DNA from: Nostoc foliaceum FACHB-393
Lineage (GTDB): Bacteria; Cyanobacteriota; Cyanobacteriia; Cyanobacteriales; Nostocaceae
NCBI RefSeq assembly: GCF_014698505.1
Contig: NZ_JACJTD010000004.1
Coordinates: 62,001-126,000 of the forward strand
Reading direction: 5' to 3'
Length of the DNA stretch: 64,000 nucleotides
Shown: one piece after another, positions 51,055 through 61,501 of the stretch
Layout of the letters: every line of letters starts with the position of its first letter
How positions within the stretch are numbered: the stretch's first letter is position 1
Made by a program: the position numbers and the translations under genes
The notes under the pieces: model-generated
Seen by the model: the letters and a program-made list of their open reading frames with translations, nothing else
What the model was told of the DNA's origin: nothing
Database searches by the model: none

Positions 51055-51579
51055 TCAACGGGGTTCTTGAGGTATATTCAACGGTCGCCCATAACCGTCA
51101 TATACTAAAACATCCCACTGCCCGTTGTTACTCGACTCAAAAGCAATCCTACTACCATCAGCGCTAATTGTAGGGTTGCGGACTTCAGCTTGTAGGTTAT
51201 TAGTTAAATTTCGTGATTGGCGTGTTTCCCGGTCGTAGAGAAAAATAGCCGATCGCCCCTGACGGCTAGAACCATACACAACATAACGACCATCTTGTGA
51301 AACGCTAGGATGAGTTGCGATCGCATCAAGGGAATTTAGACCTGGCAAATCAACCAAATTACGAGTCACCGTATCAAACATATAAACATCTTGGCTACCC
51401 CGTCGGTCAGTAATAAAAACAATGTATCTCCCAGAAATTTCCGGGTCTAATTCCGACGCTAAACTATTGAGACTCCGACCCCCCGGATCAAAGGGATAAC
51501 TCAAAAGGCGAGGGTAGCCAAAACATCCAGTCAATAAACTTAAGCATAAAAATGCAGGTATAAAAAAAACACGTTTCAT
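51055..51579 (-). CDS. TolB-like lipoprotein with PD40 repeats
   Basis: 174 residues from the ATG at 51579. The signal MKRVFFIPAFLCLSLLTGC has a lipobox (LTGC). The mature protein has about three PD40/WD40-like beta repeats (GRYIVFITDRRGSQDVYMFD; GRYVVYGSSRQGRSAIFLYD; GSRIAFESSNNGQWDVLVYD). In Gram-negative bacteria TolB uses such repeats in a six-bladed propeller; here only half a propeller is present. The upstream gene at 51696 encodes a paralogue, so the two may form one. The frame extension upstream (MPNAQCPMPNAQ) is a translated heptamer repeat and is left out. Confidence 0.85.
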   Translation of the reverse strand: MKRVFFIPAFLCLSLLTGCFGYPRLLSYPFDPGGRSLNSLASELDPEISGRYIVFITDRRGSQDVYMFDTVTRNLVDLPGLNSLDAIATHPSVSQDGRYVVYGSSRQGRSAIFLYDRETRQSRNLTNNLQAEVRNPTISADGSRIAFESSNNGQWDVLVYDGYGRPLNIPQEPR

Positions 51580-51695
51580 ATATTGAGCGTTGGGCATGGG
51601 GCATTGGGCATTGGGCATTGGACATTAGGCATGGGGCGCGGGCATTAATTATTCTCCCTCATCTCCCTGCTCCCTGCTCCCCTGCTCCCTCTCTT

Positions 51696-52256
51696 CTACG
51701 GAGGTGAACTTACAGTTGCACCGTTGGGAATATCTAACTCAATATTTGGCCCCCGATCTAGGACTTCAATATCCCACTGACCACGGCTGGCGGTTTCAAA
51801 AACAACATAACGTCCATCTGGGCTAATATTTGGTTTTCTGACCCAGCCGCGATAGGTTGGTGTGACGATTTGCGACTGTTGTGTAGCGCGATCGTAAAGC
51901 GCCACCACAGGTCTACCTTGGTCGCTAGTAATATAAGCAATATAACGCCCGGTATAGCTCAAGCTAGGACTTTCAGCAATTGTCTCCGCTCGGTTTATGC
52001 CCGGTGTGCCAATAAACAGTTGCCTTTCCAAATCGAAAACCAATAGCTGCTGATTACCATTCCGATTAGATACAAACGCTAAAAAGCGCCCATTTCCACT
52101 CAAAGCAGGTTGCTCCTCGGTGTAGCGACTGTTGAGGGAAGTAGGCCCTATGGGAATATTGTTAGAACCACAAGATGCAAGCAAGCTTGTTAAACCAAAA
52201 ACTAGGCTCCAATGAATTGGTCTTTGGAGCCAAAATGTAGGCGTAAATTTTTCCAC
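51696..52256 (-). CDS. TolB-like lipoprotein with PD40 repeats, paralogue
   Basis: 186 residues. Signal with lipobox LASC (after SLVFGLTSLLASCGSN), then three PD40-like repeats (GRFLAFVSNRNGNQQLLVFD; GRYIAYITSDQGRPVVALYD; GRYVVFETASRGQWDIEVLD). A tandem duplicate of the next gene with the same layout. It starts at a GTG. The gene follows ycf66 at 47 bp and could be co-transcribed with it. The space between the two paralogues contains CTCCCTGCTCC-type repeats. Confidence 0.85.
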   Translation of the reverse strand: MEKFTPTFWLQRPIHWSLVFGLTSLLASCGSNNIPIGPTSLNSRYTEEQPALSGNGRFLAFVSNRNGNQQLLVFDLERQLFIGTPGINRAETIAESPSLSYTGRYIAYITSDQGRPVVALYDRATQQSQIVTPTYRGWVRKPNISPDGRYVVFETASRGQWDIEVLDRGPNIELDIPNGATVSSPP

Positions 52257-52303
52257 CTCAACTTTTTTCCGTCGCCTTTAAACCTACTTCTGTGCAAACT
52301 GTT

Positions 52304-53218
52304 TCAAACATCATCAAAATCGGTCGAATTATCTGGCCCCTGATTTGGCTTTTCAATCGGATTGTATGGCACATAATCAGTTGGGATCGCCTCATCATCT
52401 TCGCGCGGTCTTCGAGAAGCCGAGTCAGCGGGTGGACGACGCCTTCTTGGTCTGGGAGCAACATCATCTTCACGACTTTCTGGACGCCCAGACCCGTTAC
52501 TATTACGCCGAGAAGGTTTTCTGACTTCCCCTCCCGAACTTTCCCAATCATCAACTTGCCTAGATGAAGAACCCCAATTTTCTTCTTCAGAGGTTTCAGA
52601 AGGGCGATTCACAGGACGCCCAGAAGTCCGCCGCCGTGTTCTATCAGCTGGAGCCTGTCTTTCGCCACTGCTGCTGTTACGCCGTTCTGAACGACGGGGT
52701 GGTTGCTCCTCGTAGTAGTCATCACGAGTTGAAATCTCATCCCTGCTACCCCGAATCCGGGCACGTACAGGGCGTTCCTCCTCGTCTTCATAAGGCAATG
52801 GATCTAAGTCTGCATCCATTTCAGCCTGATACTTTCTGCGATCGTTGTAGGAATAGTTTCTGCTTACCTCTCGCTCATCATCCACAATCGGAGTGTTGCG
52901 CTTTGCTTGCTGGGTAGCTATACTCCGCAAACGAATACTTTCAACTGCAAAAAATACAGTTGTGCCAACTAAAAGCAGTTGACCAAATTGCAAAATCGGA
53001 TCTAGTCGCCATCCTTGAAACACGAGAATGAAGCCGCAGAGCAAGCCGACTGCCGCAAAAAAGATATCTTGATCTCGTGACAATTCTGGACGCACAGTGC
53101 GGAGAAAATACAGTGCTGCCCCAGCCACAGCCAGGAAAATTCCTAGAATACTGGCTGAGTTTGCCCCAAAATTTACCTGAGCCAGAAAACTGGCTGAGTT
53201 CAGCCCAAAATTTATCAT
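52304..53218 (-). CDS. ycf66: Ycf66 family protein
   Basis: 304 residues. Three membrane segments (about 22-40, 50-70 and 78-96: NFGANSASILGIFLAVAGAA, FFAAVGLLCGFILVFQGWRL, QFGQLLLVGTTVFFAVESIR) are followed by a long, highly charged, Arg/Glu/Ser-rich disordered tail (about 110-304). Ycf66 is found in cyanobacteria and some plastids, usually beside psbX, as here. Its role is unknown. Confidence 0.92.
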   Translation of the reverse strand: MINFGLNSASFLAQVNFGANSASILGIFLAVAGAALYFLRTVRPELSRDQDIFFAAVGLLCGFILVFQGWRLDPILQFGQLLLVGTTVFFAVESIRLRSIATQQAKRNTPIVDDEREVSRNYSYNDRRKYQAEMDADLDPLPYEDEEERPVRARIRGSRDEISTRDDYYEEQPPRRSERRNSSSGERQAPADRTRRRTSGRPVNRPSETSEEENWGSSSRQVDDWESSGGEVRKPSRRNSNGSGRPESREDDVAPRPRRRRPPADSASRRPREDDEAIPTDYVPYNPIEKPNQGPDNSTDFDDV

Positions 53219-53466
53219 TGCTGTTTTCCCAATATCAAATCTATGTTAGCGAGTCACAATTAAAATCACTACTCTAATTAGGCAAGATATATTGAAGCTT
53301 CAAAGCCTCTGGCAAAGAAGCTCTGAAGCCGTTCACCGAAAAGTAAAAACACCTATGTCTGTCATCTACAACTGCCATTAGCCTCAAAAACTGCTGCTTT
53401 TGGTGCAATAAATGTAGATAGCTGACAGACAATCGATTATGAGAGTTGAATTAACTCTCATAAGCA

Positions 53467-53586
53467 TTACGAACGCTGAATTTTATCTTTTTGGCTAATG
53501 AAAATTAGACCAACTGTAACGGGTATCACAACAATTGCAGTACCCCATAACAGACTCCAAAGAAAATTTGCTAAAGAAGGCGTCAT
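53467..53586 (-). CDS. psbX: Photosystem II protein PsbX
   Basis: 39 residues: MTPSLANFLWSLLWGTAIVV followed by a continuing hydrophobic helix and LIFISQKDKIQRS. This is the known one-helix PsbX, a peripheral PSII subunit near cytochrome b559 that helps the quinone site. It is too short for a general ORF cut-off. It lies 248 bp before ycf66 in the usual cyanobacterial order. AGG and GAG occur in the ten bases before the ATG. Confidence 0.96.
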   Translation of the reverse strand: MTPSLANFLWSLLWGTAIVVIPVTVGLIFISQKDKIQRS

Positions 53587-53846
53587 ACTTCTCAACCTTT
53601 TTTTACACACTTCATCCTAATTTTAATAGTGTATTACTTTCTTGAGAAGCCTCTAACTCTGAACTGCCAAACTTGGTAACTGCTGTGAGCGAGTTTACTT
53701 TTTTATTCCCGAAGAAAGTCACAGCATTTAGTTAAAATGATGATAAGAGTGCTTTACAAAGCTTAAAATTTTGTGGCGTTCGCGAAGCGCGGCTTGCCGT
53801 TCGCCTGAGTTTTTCTTTCTTTACAGATAGATAGTACCTTAAACCG

Positions 53847-54140
53847 ATGACTGGTGTTGACCTGACTGCTTGGATTCTGGGCCCTGTCTTAGGGCTAATG
53901 ACATTTTTATTTATATTTCGCATCATTCTCACTTGGTATCCGCAAGTGAATCTGAATCGTCTGCCCTTTAATTTAATAGCTTGGCCTACTGAACCGTTTT
54001 TAGTGCCATTGCGAAAACTGGTGCAACCTATAGGCGGAGTGGATATTACACCTATTATTTTGGTTGGTATCTTCAGTCTGCTGCGAGAAATATTACTAGG
54101 TCAACAAGGATTGCTGACTATGTTCTCTCGTGTGAATTAG
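53847..54140 (+). CDS. YggT family protein (Ycf19-like)
   Basis: 97 residues with two membrane helices (about 8-28 and 66-85). The family motif is clear: RIILTWYPQVNLNRLPFNLI (about 25-44), then TEPFLVPLRKLVQPIGGVDI and TPIILV. Plastid and cyanobacterial relatives (Ycf19/CCB3) help cytochrome b6 maturation and nucleoid organisation; the exact paralogue role is not decided. Confidence 0.92.
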   Translation: MTGVDLTAWILGPVLGLMTFLFIFRIILTWYPQVNLNRLPFNLIAWPTEPFLVPLRKLVQPIGGVDITPIILVGIFSLLREILLGQQGLLTMFSRVN

Positions 54141-54304
54141 GGTACAGGTTACAGGGTATAGGGAACAGGTTAAAGGTTATAACCCTGCCCCTGTAACTTA
54201 AGATCAGAGAGATCCGCACGGATGGTGGAAGGTGGTACAGGTTACAGATTATAACCCTGTCCCCTGTAACCTATAACCTCTTTCCTTCCCTACTCCCCAG
54301 TCCC

Positions 54305-55648
54305 CTAGCCGTTCATTTCCTGCACAAAATTTGTATAGACGTTACCCTGCAAAAACTGTGGAGTCTCCATAATTCTTTGATGAAACCCGATCGTCGTGGG
54401 TAGTCCAGTGATGGCACATTCCCGGAGTGCGCGTTTCATACGGTTAATAGCAGTAGACCGGTCTGGTGCCCAAACAATTAACTTGCCAATCAAGGAATCG
54501 TAGTAGGGCGGGATTTGATAATCTGTGTAAACGTGAGAATCAATCCGAACACCAGGGCCTCCAGGGGGCAGATAGCCACTGATTCGCCCAGGAGAAGGGC
54601 GAAAGTCATGATCGGGGTCTTCAGCGTTGATTCGGCATTCGATCGCATGACCCCGCAAGACTACTTGCTCTTGAGTAAGCTTGAGTCTTTCCCCTTGAGC
54701 AATCCGAATTTGTTCGGCAACCAAGTCTATTCCAGTAATCATCTCTGTTACAGGATGTTCTACTTGAATCCGGGTGTTCATTTCCATAAAGTAGAATTTA
54801 CCGGATCTATCCAAGAGAAACTCGATAGTACCTGCCCCACTGTAATTAATGAATTGAGCAGCTTTGACAGCAGCTTGTCCCATTTTCTCACGCAGGTTTT
54901 CGTCGAGAGCCGGACTTGGAGCTTCTTCTAGTAGCTTTTGATTCCGCCGCTGAATAGAGCAATCCCGTTCACCCAAGTGGATAACATTACCGTAGTTATC
55001 CGCCAAAATTTGAAATTCAATGTGGCGGGGACGTTCAATAAATTTTTCTATATAAACGCCAGAATTACCAAAAGCTGCTCCTGCTTCCCCTTGAGCCGCA
55101 AGGAAAAGTTTGACAAATTCATCTTCAGAACGCACCAGGCGCATACCCCGTCCACCACCACCAGCTGTGGCTTTGATCATTACTGGATAGCCGATATCCT
55201 TGGCGAATTTTAATCCTTCTTCCTCAGATTCTACCAACCCCTCACTACCTGGTACTGTCGGGACTCCAGCTTTTTGCATGGTTTCTTTGGCAGTGGATTT
55301 ATCCCCCATCAGCTTTATGGCTTCTGGAGTTGGGCCGATAAAAGCAATGTGATGGTCAGCACAGATTTCTGCAAACCGGGCATTTTCTGCCAAAAAGCCA
55401 TAACCTGGATGAATCGCTGTCGCATTGCGCGTCAATGCGGCAGCAATAATATTGGGAATATTCAAATAACTTTTACCGCTAGCAGGTTCGCCAATGCAAA
55501 CCGCTTCATCAGCAAGTTGGACGTGGAGAGCATTCCGGTCAACGGTGGAGTGAACCGCGACTGTCGCAATCCCCATTTCTTCACAGGCGCGGAGAATGCG
55601 AAGGGCGATTTCTCCCCGATTGGCAATTAATATTTTGTCAAACTTCAT
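54305..55648 (-). CDS. accC: Acetyl-CoA carboxylase, biotin carboxylase subunit
   Basis: 447 residues, full length. It carboxylates biotin on AccB with ATP and bicarbonate, the first step of fatty-acid synthesis. Seen: [20 protein letters not shown] (about 5-24), [15 protein letters not shown], the ATP-grasp loop [20 protein letters not shown] (about 158-177), [20 protein letters not shown] and the active site [20 protein letters not shown] (about 290-309). accB is not adjacent, as is usual in cyanobacteria. Confidence 0.97.
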   Translation of the reverse strand: MKFDKILIANRGEIALRILRACEEMGIATVAVHSTVDRNALHVQLADEAVCIGEPASGKSYLNIPNIIAAALTRNATAIHPGYGFLAENARFAEICADHHIAFIGPTPEAIKLMGDKSTAKETMQKAGVPTVPGSEGLVESEEEGLKFAKDIGYPVMIKATAGGGGRGMRLVRSEDEFVKLFLAAQGEAGAAFGNSGVYIEKFIERPRHIEFQILADNYGNVIHLGERDCSIQRRNQKLLEEAPSPALDENLREKMGQAAVKAAQFINYSGAGTIEFLLDRSGKFYFMEMNTRIQVEHPVTEMITGIDLVAEQIRIAQGERLKLTQEQVVLRGHAIECRINAEDPDHDFRPSPGRISGYLPPGGPGVRIDSHVYTDYQIPPYYDSLIGKLIVWAPDRSTAINRMKRALRECAITGLPTTIGFHQRIMETPQFLQGNVYTNFVQEMNG

Positions 55649-55859
55649 TTTTTAGTTTCGATATCATTACCAGTAGATTGACATTTTCTCTGATCCAACT
55701 TGAAACGACGCTTTCGCATTATTTCAAATTATCACAGGAGATTCGCCACCCTGATTCTAAGCAAACTTAAGATTGCAGGCTTGCTGCCTCTACAGGTCTT
55801 ACTACACTAACAACATTGTTGCTGTAAGTCGTGGCTAGCTTACCAAACTGGGCTTTTGC

Positions 55860-56055
55860 GACGCCGATAGCGAGTCAGACGCTCCTACGTCGCTCTAAGC
55901 GTTCGCGGTAGCGTCTCGTAGAGAAGCTATGCCGTTGGCGTTCGCGCAGCGTGTCGTAGACAAGCCTCTCGTAGAGAAGGCTTTACGCTGCGCTATCGAG
56001 CGTCATAGCCCGTCGTAGACATTGCCTACCGCGGGTGGGTACGCGATCGCACCCT
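55860..56055. repeat. Nested palindromic intergenic repeat block, second copy
   Basis: Shares long stretches with 5555-5772 (CGTCGCTCTAAGCGTTCGCG, GTAGCGTCTCGTAGAGAAGC, GAAGGCTTTACGCTGCGCTA). No gene in it. Together with flanking AT-rich sequence it fills the gap between accC and the tRNA. Confidence 0.85.
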
Positions 56056-56220
56056 GCCGAACACTGTCGCTCTACCCTTTTTAATATCACTTGTGCAGAT
56101 GCTAGATTTCTGTCAGCCTGATACCGCCTTGAGGAAATTTATATTTTTAAGAAATATAACTTAGATATCACCTTACTATAATTATTTTCTTATGCTATAG
56201 TCTATGTTTAGACAACCCGT

Positions 56221-56301
56221 GCGGATGTGGCGGAATTGGTATACGCGCACGCTTGAGGTGCGTGTGGCTTTGCCTTGCGAGTTCGAGTCTCGCCATCCGC
56301 A
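56221..56301 (+). tRNA. tRNA-Leu (GAG anticodon)
   Basis: The acceptor arms GCGGATG and CATCCGC pair fully, with discriminator A. The anticodon arm GCACGC-TTGAGGT-GCGTG gives anticodon GAG. A long variable arm (TGGCTTTGCCTTGC), D-arm with GGCGGAATTGGTATAC and T-arm GAGTTCGAGTCTC complete a type II tRNA. The CCA end is not encoded. It reads CUC and CUU codons. Confidence 0.97.
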
Positions 56302-56426
56302 TTTTTGCTTGTTTAGTCAAGGGTCAATAGTCAAGGGTCAAAAACCTTAGACTATTGACCCTTAATATTGGTATAGGTCTAGTTTTTTATGCTTTTATAG
56401 AGATAAGTGAAGTTTTGTAAAAAGCA

Positions 56427-57056
56427 TTGACTATTACTTTTACGCCAACAAACAACTTAACACTGCCAGCAGCTTGGCATCGCCTCACTCCGATTTGGCA
56501 AGGAGGGGAGGAAATAATTCAACAAAGTTTACCTCACACTCAGCTAGCACCTGCTTGGCAGCTAATGCTTTTGGGTGACGGATCTCCAACACGTCACTTA
56601 GAATTGCTTACAGGTGAGCCTGTAGAAGTAGATGTCATTGATATGTCATTGATTGGCATGGATTTGGATGGTGCTCCTGACTTAATCGAAGCTGTCCCAG
56701 GGCCGCGACTACGGCGACAAGTGTGGCTGCGTACTGCTTCTGGTCAGCGATTAGCCTATGCAACCTCATGGTGGGAAGCCAGTCATGTAGATGAGTATTT
56801 GCAAAATCGTTCATTACCAATTTGGGCGAGTTTAGCTCGTCTTCGTACAGAGTTGTATCGGGATGTTCGAGGAATTTATTACGGTGACTCATCGGCGTTA
56901 GAGTCTGGTTTTGATGTAACTGGGCCTTTTTGGGGTCGCCATTACTTGTTTTGGCATCATGGACAGCCACTGACCTTAATTTATGAAGTTTTTTCGCCTT
57001 ATCTAACCAAATATTTGGGGTCTATGCAGCTAAGTGCTGTTAATGCTGAGGCATAA
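56427..57056 (+). CDS. Chorismate lyase (DUF98 type)
   Basis: 209 residues. This cyanobacterial chorismate-pyruvate lyase makes 4-hydroxybenzoate for plastoquinone. The core GDGSPTRHLELLTGEPVEVD, then RRQVWLRTASGQRLAYATSW and WEASHVDEYL, with LRTELYRDVRGIYYG further on, matches the group; the VWLR...YATSWW layout is shared with UbiC. It starts at a TTG, since no ATG occurs before the conserved core. It follows the tRNA at 125 bp. Confidence 0.88.
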   Translation: MTITFTPTNNLTLPAAWHRLTPIWQGGEEIIQQSLPHTQLAPAWQLMLLGDGSPTRHLELLTGEPVEVDVIDMSLIGMDLDGAPDLIEAVPGPRLRRQVWLRTASGQRLAYATSWWEASHVDEYLQNRSLPIWASLARLRTELYRDVRGIYYGDSSALESGFDVTGPFWGRHYLFWHHGQPLTLIYEVFSPYLTKYLGSMQLSAVNAEA

Positions 57057-57696
57057 GCATAATACCATTCAAAAATTCCAACGTGTTCTTAGCAGCCTAG
57101 TACCGCTTCTCTACTAGACGCTGCACGTAGTGTACTTTTTCAAAGAAGCACACTCTAATTCAAAGCTCAATTAGTTTTTAATTTTTTTTAATCAAAAATT
57201 AGCAGTTGCTCCTCAGCAAAAATAACAACTGTTTTGCATTGAAATGATACAAACTCAGAAAAATTATAATTCACCAATATTATCTGATTTGTAAGATTGG
57301 TAAACCATACGAAATCCCGAATACTGAATTTATCTAGGTTAGATAAAGTCAAGACAACATATGGGAGTTCTGTAAATAGAAGGTAGTGTCTGTTGCTGAT
57401 GACTTGCAGCAATGCCCAAGTTAGTTATATCCTCAAAGTGCCTGAAATGACGGATTTAACTCTCTAAGAATTTCCGCAGAAGCATTCTGCGAAATTCAAC
57501 AAAGCATGTTAAAAAAAGGTAACTAACCACTAAAACAGCGCTTTTGAAACAGTAGGGAAGGTTTATTACGGAAATATCATCAAAGTCTAGGATGGCGAAA
57601 TTTATGCAGTTAACTGCCCTAGATAACGAGAAACTTTTTGGTTAACTTAACCAATCAAACAACTAATGAGTTTGCAAGTATAAGGTATAGGTTTCA
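57057..57696. other. Long intergenic gap without recognised content
   Basis: 640 bp, AT-rich. Frames present here have no coding-like composition. No palindromic element or RNA was recognised. Confidence 0.5.
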
Positions 57697-59463
57697 ATGG
57701 CACCGCCTCTTGTGTCTGTTCCAATGAATAAAAATAAGAAACCGTCTCTGGTGCTGACGCTCTCGGCTGCTGGGCTATTGATTGGTGCAGGGAGTGCAGC
57801 ATACTGGTTGTTAAGCCAGAGACAACTATCTTCCAGCGATTTGCTAGTAGGTGCAAATATTATTCCTGGTGATGCCCTGTTTGCGGTTTCTCTGACAACA
57901 GATCCCCAGCAATGGCAGAAATTGCGGGAGTTTGGCACAAAAGAAACCCAAGCAGAACTAGACAAAAATTTAGTTGAATTGCGCGATCGCTTTCTAACTA
58001 GTAATGGTTATGATTTCCAGAAAGATATCGCTCCTTGGGTAGGTAATGACATTACGATCGCAATTCTTGCTCCAGCAACAGCCAGTAAACCTGCACCCAA
58101 ACCAGTTACCACCAATGAAGATGCTGCTAGCGATCAGCAGTCGATGGTAATGGTATTGCCAGTGAAAAACCCAGAAATCGCCAAAAGTATTTTGGCACAA
58201 CCCAAAACCCTTAAACAAGGCAAATGGATTGACCGTACTTATCAAGGGATCGCCATTAAACAAAGTGAGGGACAAGCAGGAGAAAACTTCTCAGCGGCTT
58301 TACTAGATGGGCGTTTTTTAGTCATAACTGATAATCCCAAAGCCACAGAACGAGCAATTGATGCCTACAAAAATAAAACATCCCTAGCCACAACAGGAGG
58401 CTTTGCTGAGAATTTTCCAAAAATTGCCAATTACCAACCCTTTGGCCAGTTTTACATAAATGTGCCAACAGCAGCCAAAATAGCCGCAACTTCTCCAAAC
58501 CGCCCTTTACCTGCTCAAGTTTTAGCTCAACTGCAAAATAACCAAGGTTTAGCGGGGACAATGACCTTAGAGGCAGAAGGAATTCGCTTCAAGGGCGTTT
58601 CTTGGCTAAATCCTAATAGTCAACGTGTGCTGGCGGTAGAAAACAAAGCTGGGAAAATGCAAAGCCGCGTACCAGCGGAAACCTTAATGATGCTTTCGGG
58701 GGGAAACTTACAGCGGTTGTGGGGAGATTATGTTTTAACATCTCAGGGAAATCCGCGATCGCCGATCGCACCAGAACAGATCAGAGGTGGTATAAAATCG
58801 CTTACCGATCTCGATTTAGATAAGGATTTGCTCAGTTGGATGAAAGGCGAGTTTTCCCTATCATTGATTCCTACTACTGCAAAACAAGGTTCACCAGATG
58901 ATTTTCGTGTGGGTTTACTGTTCATGGTACAGACAAGCAATCGCCAATCAGCTGAAACATCCATAAAACAGCTCGATGAAGTGATGAGAAATCAATACCA
59001 GTTCCAAGTCCAACCGGCGAAAGTCACAGGTCAACCCGTTGTTAACTGGGTATCACCCTATGGCACGTTAACCGCCACCCACGGTTGGTTAGATGGAGAT
59101 GTCGCCTTTCTAGTAGTGGGCGCTCCCATCACTGATAAAATTGTTCCCAAACCCAACAACACACTAGCTAGCACTCTTCCCTTCCAACAAACAGTTCCTA
59201 CAGAACCAAATCCGGCAAATGGTCAATTTTTCCTGGATGTTGAACGAACTGTGAAAAATTTCCCTTTACCAACTTTAATTCCCAATCAACAATCTTTGCT
59301 AGCTGCAACGCGCTCAATTGGGATGACATCTGCCGTCAGCGATAGTCGCAGCAACCGTTACGACATTTTTATCTCACTCAAAAAAGTTAGGAACTCGACT
59401 GCTTTGCCTAGTCCAGAAAGTAATAAGAGCAGTTCTGCTACACCATCTACTACTTCTCCATAA
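57697..59463 (+). CDS. DUF3352 domain protein
   Basis: 588 residues. A membrane or signal-anchor segment (about 20-42: LVLTLSAAGLLIGAGSAAYW), then an extracytoplasmic part: IIPGDALFAVSLTTDPQQW, GYDFQKDIAPWVGNDITIAI, LLDGRFLVITDNPKATERAI. It ends in a Ser/Thr/Pro tail. DUF3352 proteins are widespread in cyanobacteria and of unknown function. Start at 57697 or at the ATG of residue 10 (57724); the second places the anchor more typically. Confidence 0.85.
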   Translation: MAPPLVSVPMNKNKKPSLVLTLSAAGLLIGAGSAAYWLLSQRQLSSSDLLVGANIIPGDALFAVSLTTDPQQWQKLREFGTKETQAELDKNLVELRDRFLTSNGYDFQKDIAPWVGNDITIAILAPATASKPAPKPVTTNEDAASDQQSMVMVLPVKNPEIAKSILAQPKTLKQGKWIDRTYQGIAIKQSEGQAGENFSAALLDGRFLVITDNPKATERAIDAYKNKTSLATTGGFAENFPKIANYQPFGQFYINVPTAAKIAATSPNRPLPAQVLAQLQNNQGLAGTMTLEAEGIRFKGVSWLNPNSQRVLAVENKAGKMQSRVPAETLMMLSGGNLQRLWGDYVLTSQGNPRSPIAPEQIRGGIKSLTDLDLDKDLLSWMKGEFSLSLIPTTAKQGSPDDFRVGLLFMVQTSNRQSAETSIKQLDEVMRNQYQFQVQPAKVTGQPVVNWVSPYGTLTATHGWLDGDVAFLVVGAPITDKIVPKPNNTLASTLPFQQTVPTEPNPANGQFFLDVERTVKNFPLPTLIPNQQSLLAATRSIGMTSAVSDSRSNRYDIFISLKKVRNSTALPSPESNKSSSATPSTTSP

Positions 59464-59476
59464 CAGCAATTTGAAA

Positions 59477-59540
59477 AGTTAGGAATTTGGAGTTAGGAAT
59501 TTGGAGTTAGGAATTTGGAGTTAGGAGTTAGGAGTTGTAC
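59477..59540. repeat. Tandem repeat GGAGTTAGGAATTT
   Basis: About four imperfect copies of a 14- to 15-base unit built from the heptamer GGAGTTA, after the DUF3352 gene. The gap to 59757 has AT-rich sequence with TAACTC words and no gene. Confidence 0.85.
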
Positions 59541-59757
59541 CAATTCTCAAAAATCTTGCTATACATCAATCTTCGAGGCTGGTGTTTCTTTACCTCAGAG
59601 CGGTATCATCTTTAGCAAGCTTAAAAAGAAATGGTATTAAAAATTATTAATTCATAACTCATAACTCCTAGCTTTAACCTGTTTCATGACCCTCTAAGCA
59701 TATAGGATCAGAACAGTCAGAATCCATATTTTAAATCATCCACGGAGAGAACACTTT

Positions 59758-60819
59758 ATGAATCTGGTTGTACTCCAGAACTGGCTGGACAATGCGTCCT
59801 TTGCCATATTATTCCTGACAATGCTGGTGTATTGGGGAGGAGCGGCTTTTCCAAATCTGCCTTATCTAGCCGCTTTGGGGACAGCTGGGATGGCGATCGC
59901 AAATTTGTGCATAGCGACTTTACTAGGGGCACGATGGATCGAAGCTGGTTACTTTCCCTTAAGTAATCTCTATGAATCTCTGTTTTTCTTAACTTGGGGA
60001 ATTACCGCAGTCCATCTGATTGCTGAAAGTAGTAGCCGTAGCCGCTTAGTAGGAGTTGCTACAGCTCCGGTGGCAATGGCGATCGCTGCTTTTGCTACTA
60101 TGACACTACCATCCCAGATGCAAGCGTCAGAACCCTTAGTACCTGCATTGAAGTCAAATTGGCTGATGATGCATGTCAGCGTCATGATGTTGAGTTATTC
60201 TGCTTTGATGGTGGGTTCATTATTAGCGATCGCTTTCTTAATTGTCACTCGTGGTCAAAACATCCAACTACAAGGTAGTTCTGTAGGTACTGGTGGCTAT
60301 CGCAGCAACGGCTACCGCTTGCACAAAGCATCTGAACTAATTTCTCAACCATCAGCCCCTTCTGCCGAAAATAATGGCTTTGCCCGTTTTGAAAGTAGTA
60401 GCAACGGCAACGGTAACGGTAACACTGCTGTTTTGAATTTAGTAACTAGCCCTGAATCTCCAGCCGTTGCATCTGCTGAACCTCTTTCACCCCAGCGCCT
60501 TAGCCTTGCTGAAACCCTCGACAATATCAGCTATCGCATCATCGGGCTAGGATTTCCCCTGCTGACAATTGGCATTATTGCCGGTGGCGTTTGGGCTAAC
60601 GAAGCCTGGGGTTCTTACTGGAGTTGGGACCCGAAAGAAACTTGGGCATTAATCACCTGGTTAGTGTTCGCCGCCTACCTCCACGCCAGAATTACTCGCG
60701 GTTGGCAAGGGCGTCGTCCCGCCATTTTAGCCGCCACGGGCTTGCTTGTGGTTTGGGTTTGCTATCTCGGTGTAAATCTTTTGGGTAAAGGTTTGCATTC
60801 TTACGGTTGGTTTTTTTAA
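59758..60819 (+). CDS. ccsB: Cytochrome c biogenesis protein (CcsB/ResC type, plastid CcsA homologue)
   Basis: 353 residues, about eight membrane helices. The heme-handling WWD domain is [20 protein letters not shown] (about 280-299), with the flanking His of LHARITRGW and GLHSYGWFF at the end, and an upstream His in [11 protein letters not shown]. It works with Ccs1 in system II: heme is moved to the p side and ligated to apocytochromes such as c6 and f. An Asn/Ser-rich loop (about 170-245) is longer than in plastid proteins. GGAGAG lies ten bases before the ATG. Confidence 0.95.
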   Translation: MNLVVLQNWLDNASFAILFLTMLVYWGGAAFPNLPYLAALGTAGMAIANLCIATLLGARWIEAGYFPLSNLYESLFFLTWGITAVHLIAESSSRSRLVGVATAPVAMAIAAFATMTLPSQMQASEPLVPALKSNWLMMHVSVMMLSYSALMVGSLLAIAFLIVTRGQNIQLQGSSVGTGGYRSNGYRLHKASELISQPSAPSAENNGFARFESSSNGNGNGNTAVLNLVTSPESPAVASAEPLSPQRLSLAETLDNISYRIIGLGFPLLTIGIIAGGVWANEAWGSYWSWDPKETWALITWLVFAAYLHARITRGWQGRRPAILAATGLLVVWVCYLGVNLLGKGLHSYGWFF

Positions 60820-60839
60820 GAACCGTTTAAATAAAACTA

Positions 60840-60898
60840 CCCCACCCGCGCTGCCGCGAACCCTCCCCTTACTAAGGGGAGGGTTGGGGAGGGGTAAC
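60840..60898. repeat. CCCTCCCC palindromic element
   Basis: AACCCTCCCCTTAC, then GGGGAGGGTTGGGGAGGGG, following the ccsB stop. Same type as 27355-27450. It may also end the ccsB transcript. Confidence 0.75.
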
Positions 60899-61041
60899 GC
60901 GAGAATTATAGGCTAATTTACCGGACATCAAATTATTACTGAATTTTTATTTGAGCAACACTAAATCTATAAAAACATCATTTTATTTCGGATGAACTGT
61001 TATATCTCTAGAAAATATAGATTTATTGACAGGAGATTTTT

Positions 61042-61350
61042 ATGGAAGATGGATTCGAGAGACTAAACCATGATGAAGTTGTGTCTATAGAACCAGACAC
61101 TTTTAATAAGTTAAATATTGCTAAAACATTTAAAGTCCGTGATTTGATTACAGCAATTAAGGAATTTATTGGAGCAGAAGAAACAGATGAAGTAAATTTG
61201 TATACCCAAGGATTAAATTGTGAAGTTTTACAATTTAGTACTTTAGGATGGAAAAAAGGAAAAGTTAGACTTGCTTTAGAATTTTGTCCTGATGAATCTG
61301 AGTCACCACTTGATGAAATTTTTCAAAAACTAAAACAAGTGGAAAATTAA
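61042..61350 (+). CDS. KGK domain protein
   Basis: 102 residues. LNHDEVVSI near the N-terminus, TFKVRDLITAIKEF, and the diagnostic GWKKGKVRLALEFCPDESE (about 73-91) with SPLDEIFQKLK identify a KGK-family protein, a small group mostly confined to cyanobacteria with no known activity. AGGAG lies eight bases before the ATG; a good terminator follows. Confidence 0.88.
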   Translation: MEDGFERLNHDEVVSIEPDTFNKLNIAKTFKVRDLITAIKEFIGAEETDEVNLYTQGLNCEVLQFSTLGWKKGKVRLALEFCPDESESPLDEIFQKLKQVEN

Positions 61351-61365
61351 TATCCAACGAGCAAA

Positions 61366-61402
61366 AGAACCCCGCTTCTTTATGAAGTCGGGGTTTTGAG
61401 TT
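61366..61402 (+). terminator. Rho-independent terminator
   Basis: AACCCCGCTTC, loop TTTAT, GAAGTCGGGGTTTTGAG. It lies 20 bases after the KGK gene. Confidence 0.9.
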
Positions 61403-61501
61403 TCTCGATATTTGTAAATAAAATTAGGATGTGCTGAATTGCTATCAAAATTCATTAATAAAATAAAGATGTACTAATAACTGAGGAAGAGTAAACCTAT
61501 C

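Noticed and set aside
57188-57412. 74-codon minus-strand frame
   Set aside because: It lies in an empty AT-rich gap, with high Phe/Leu/Asn from base composition only.
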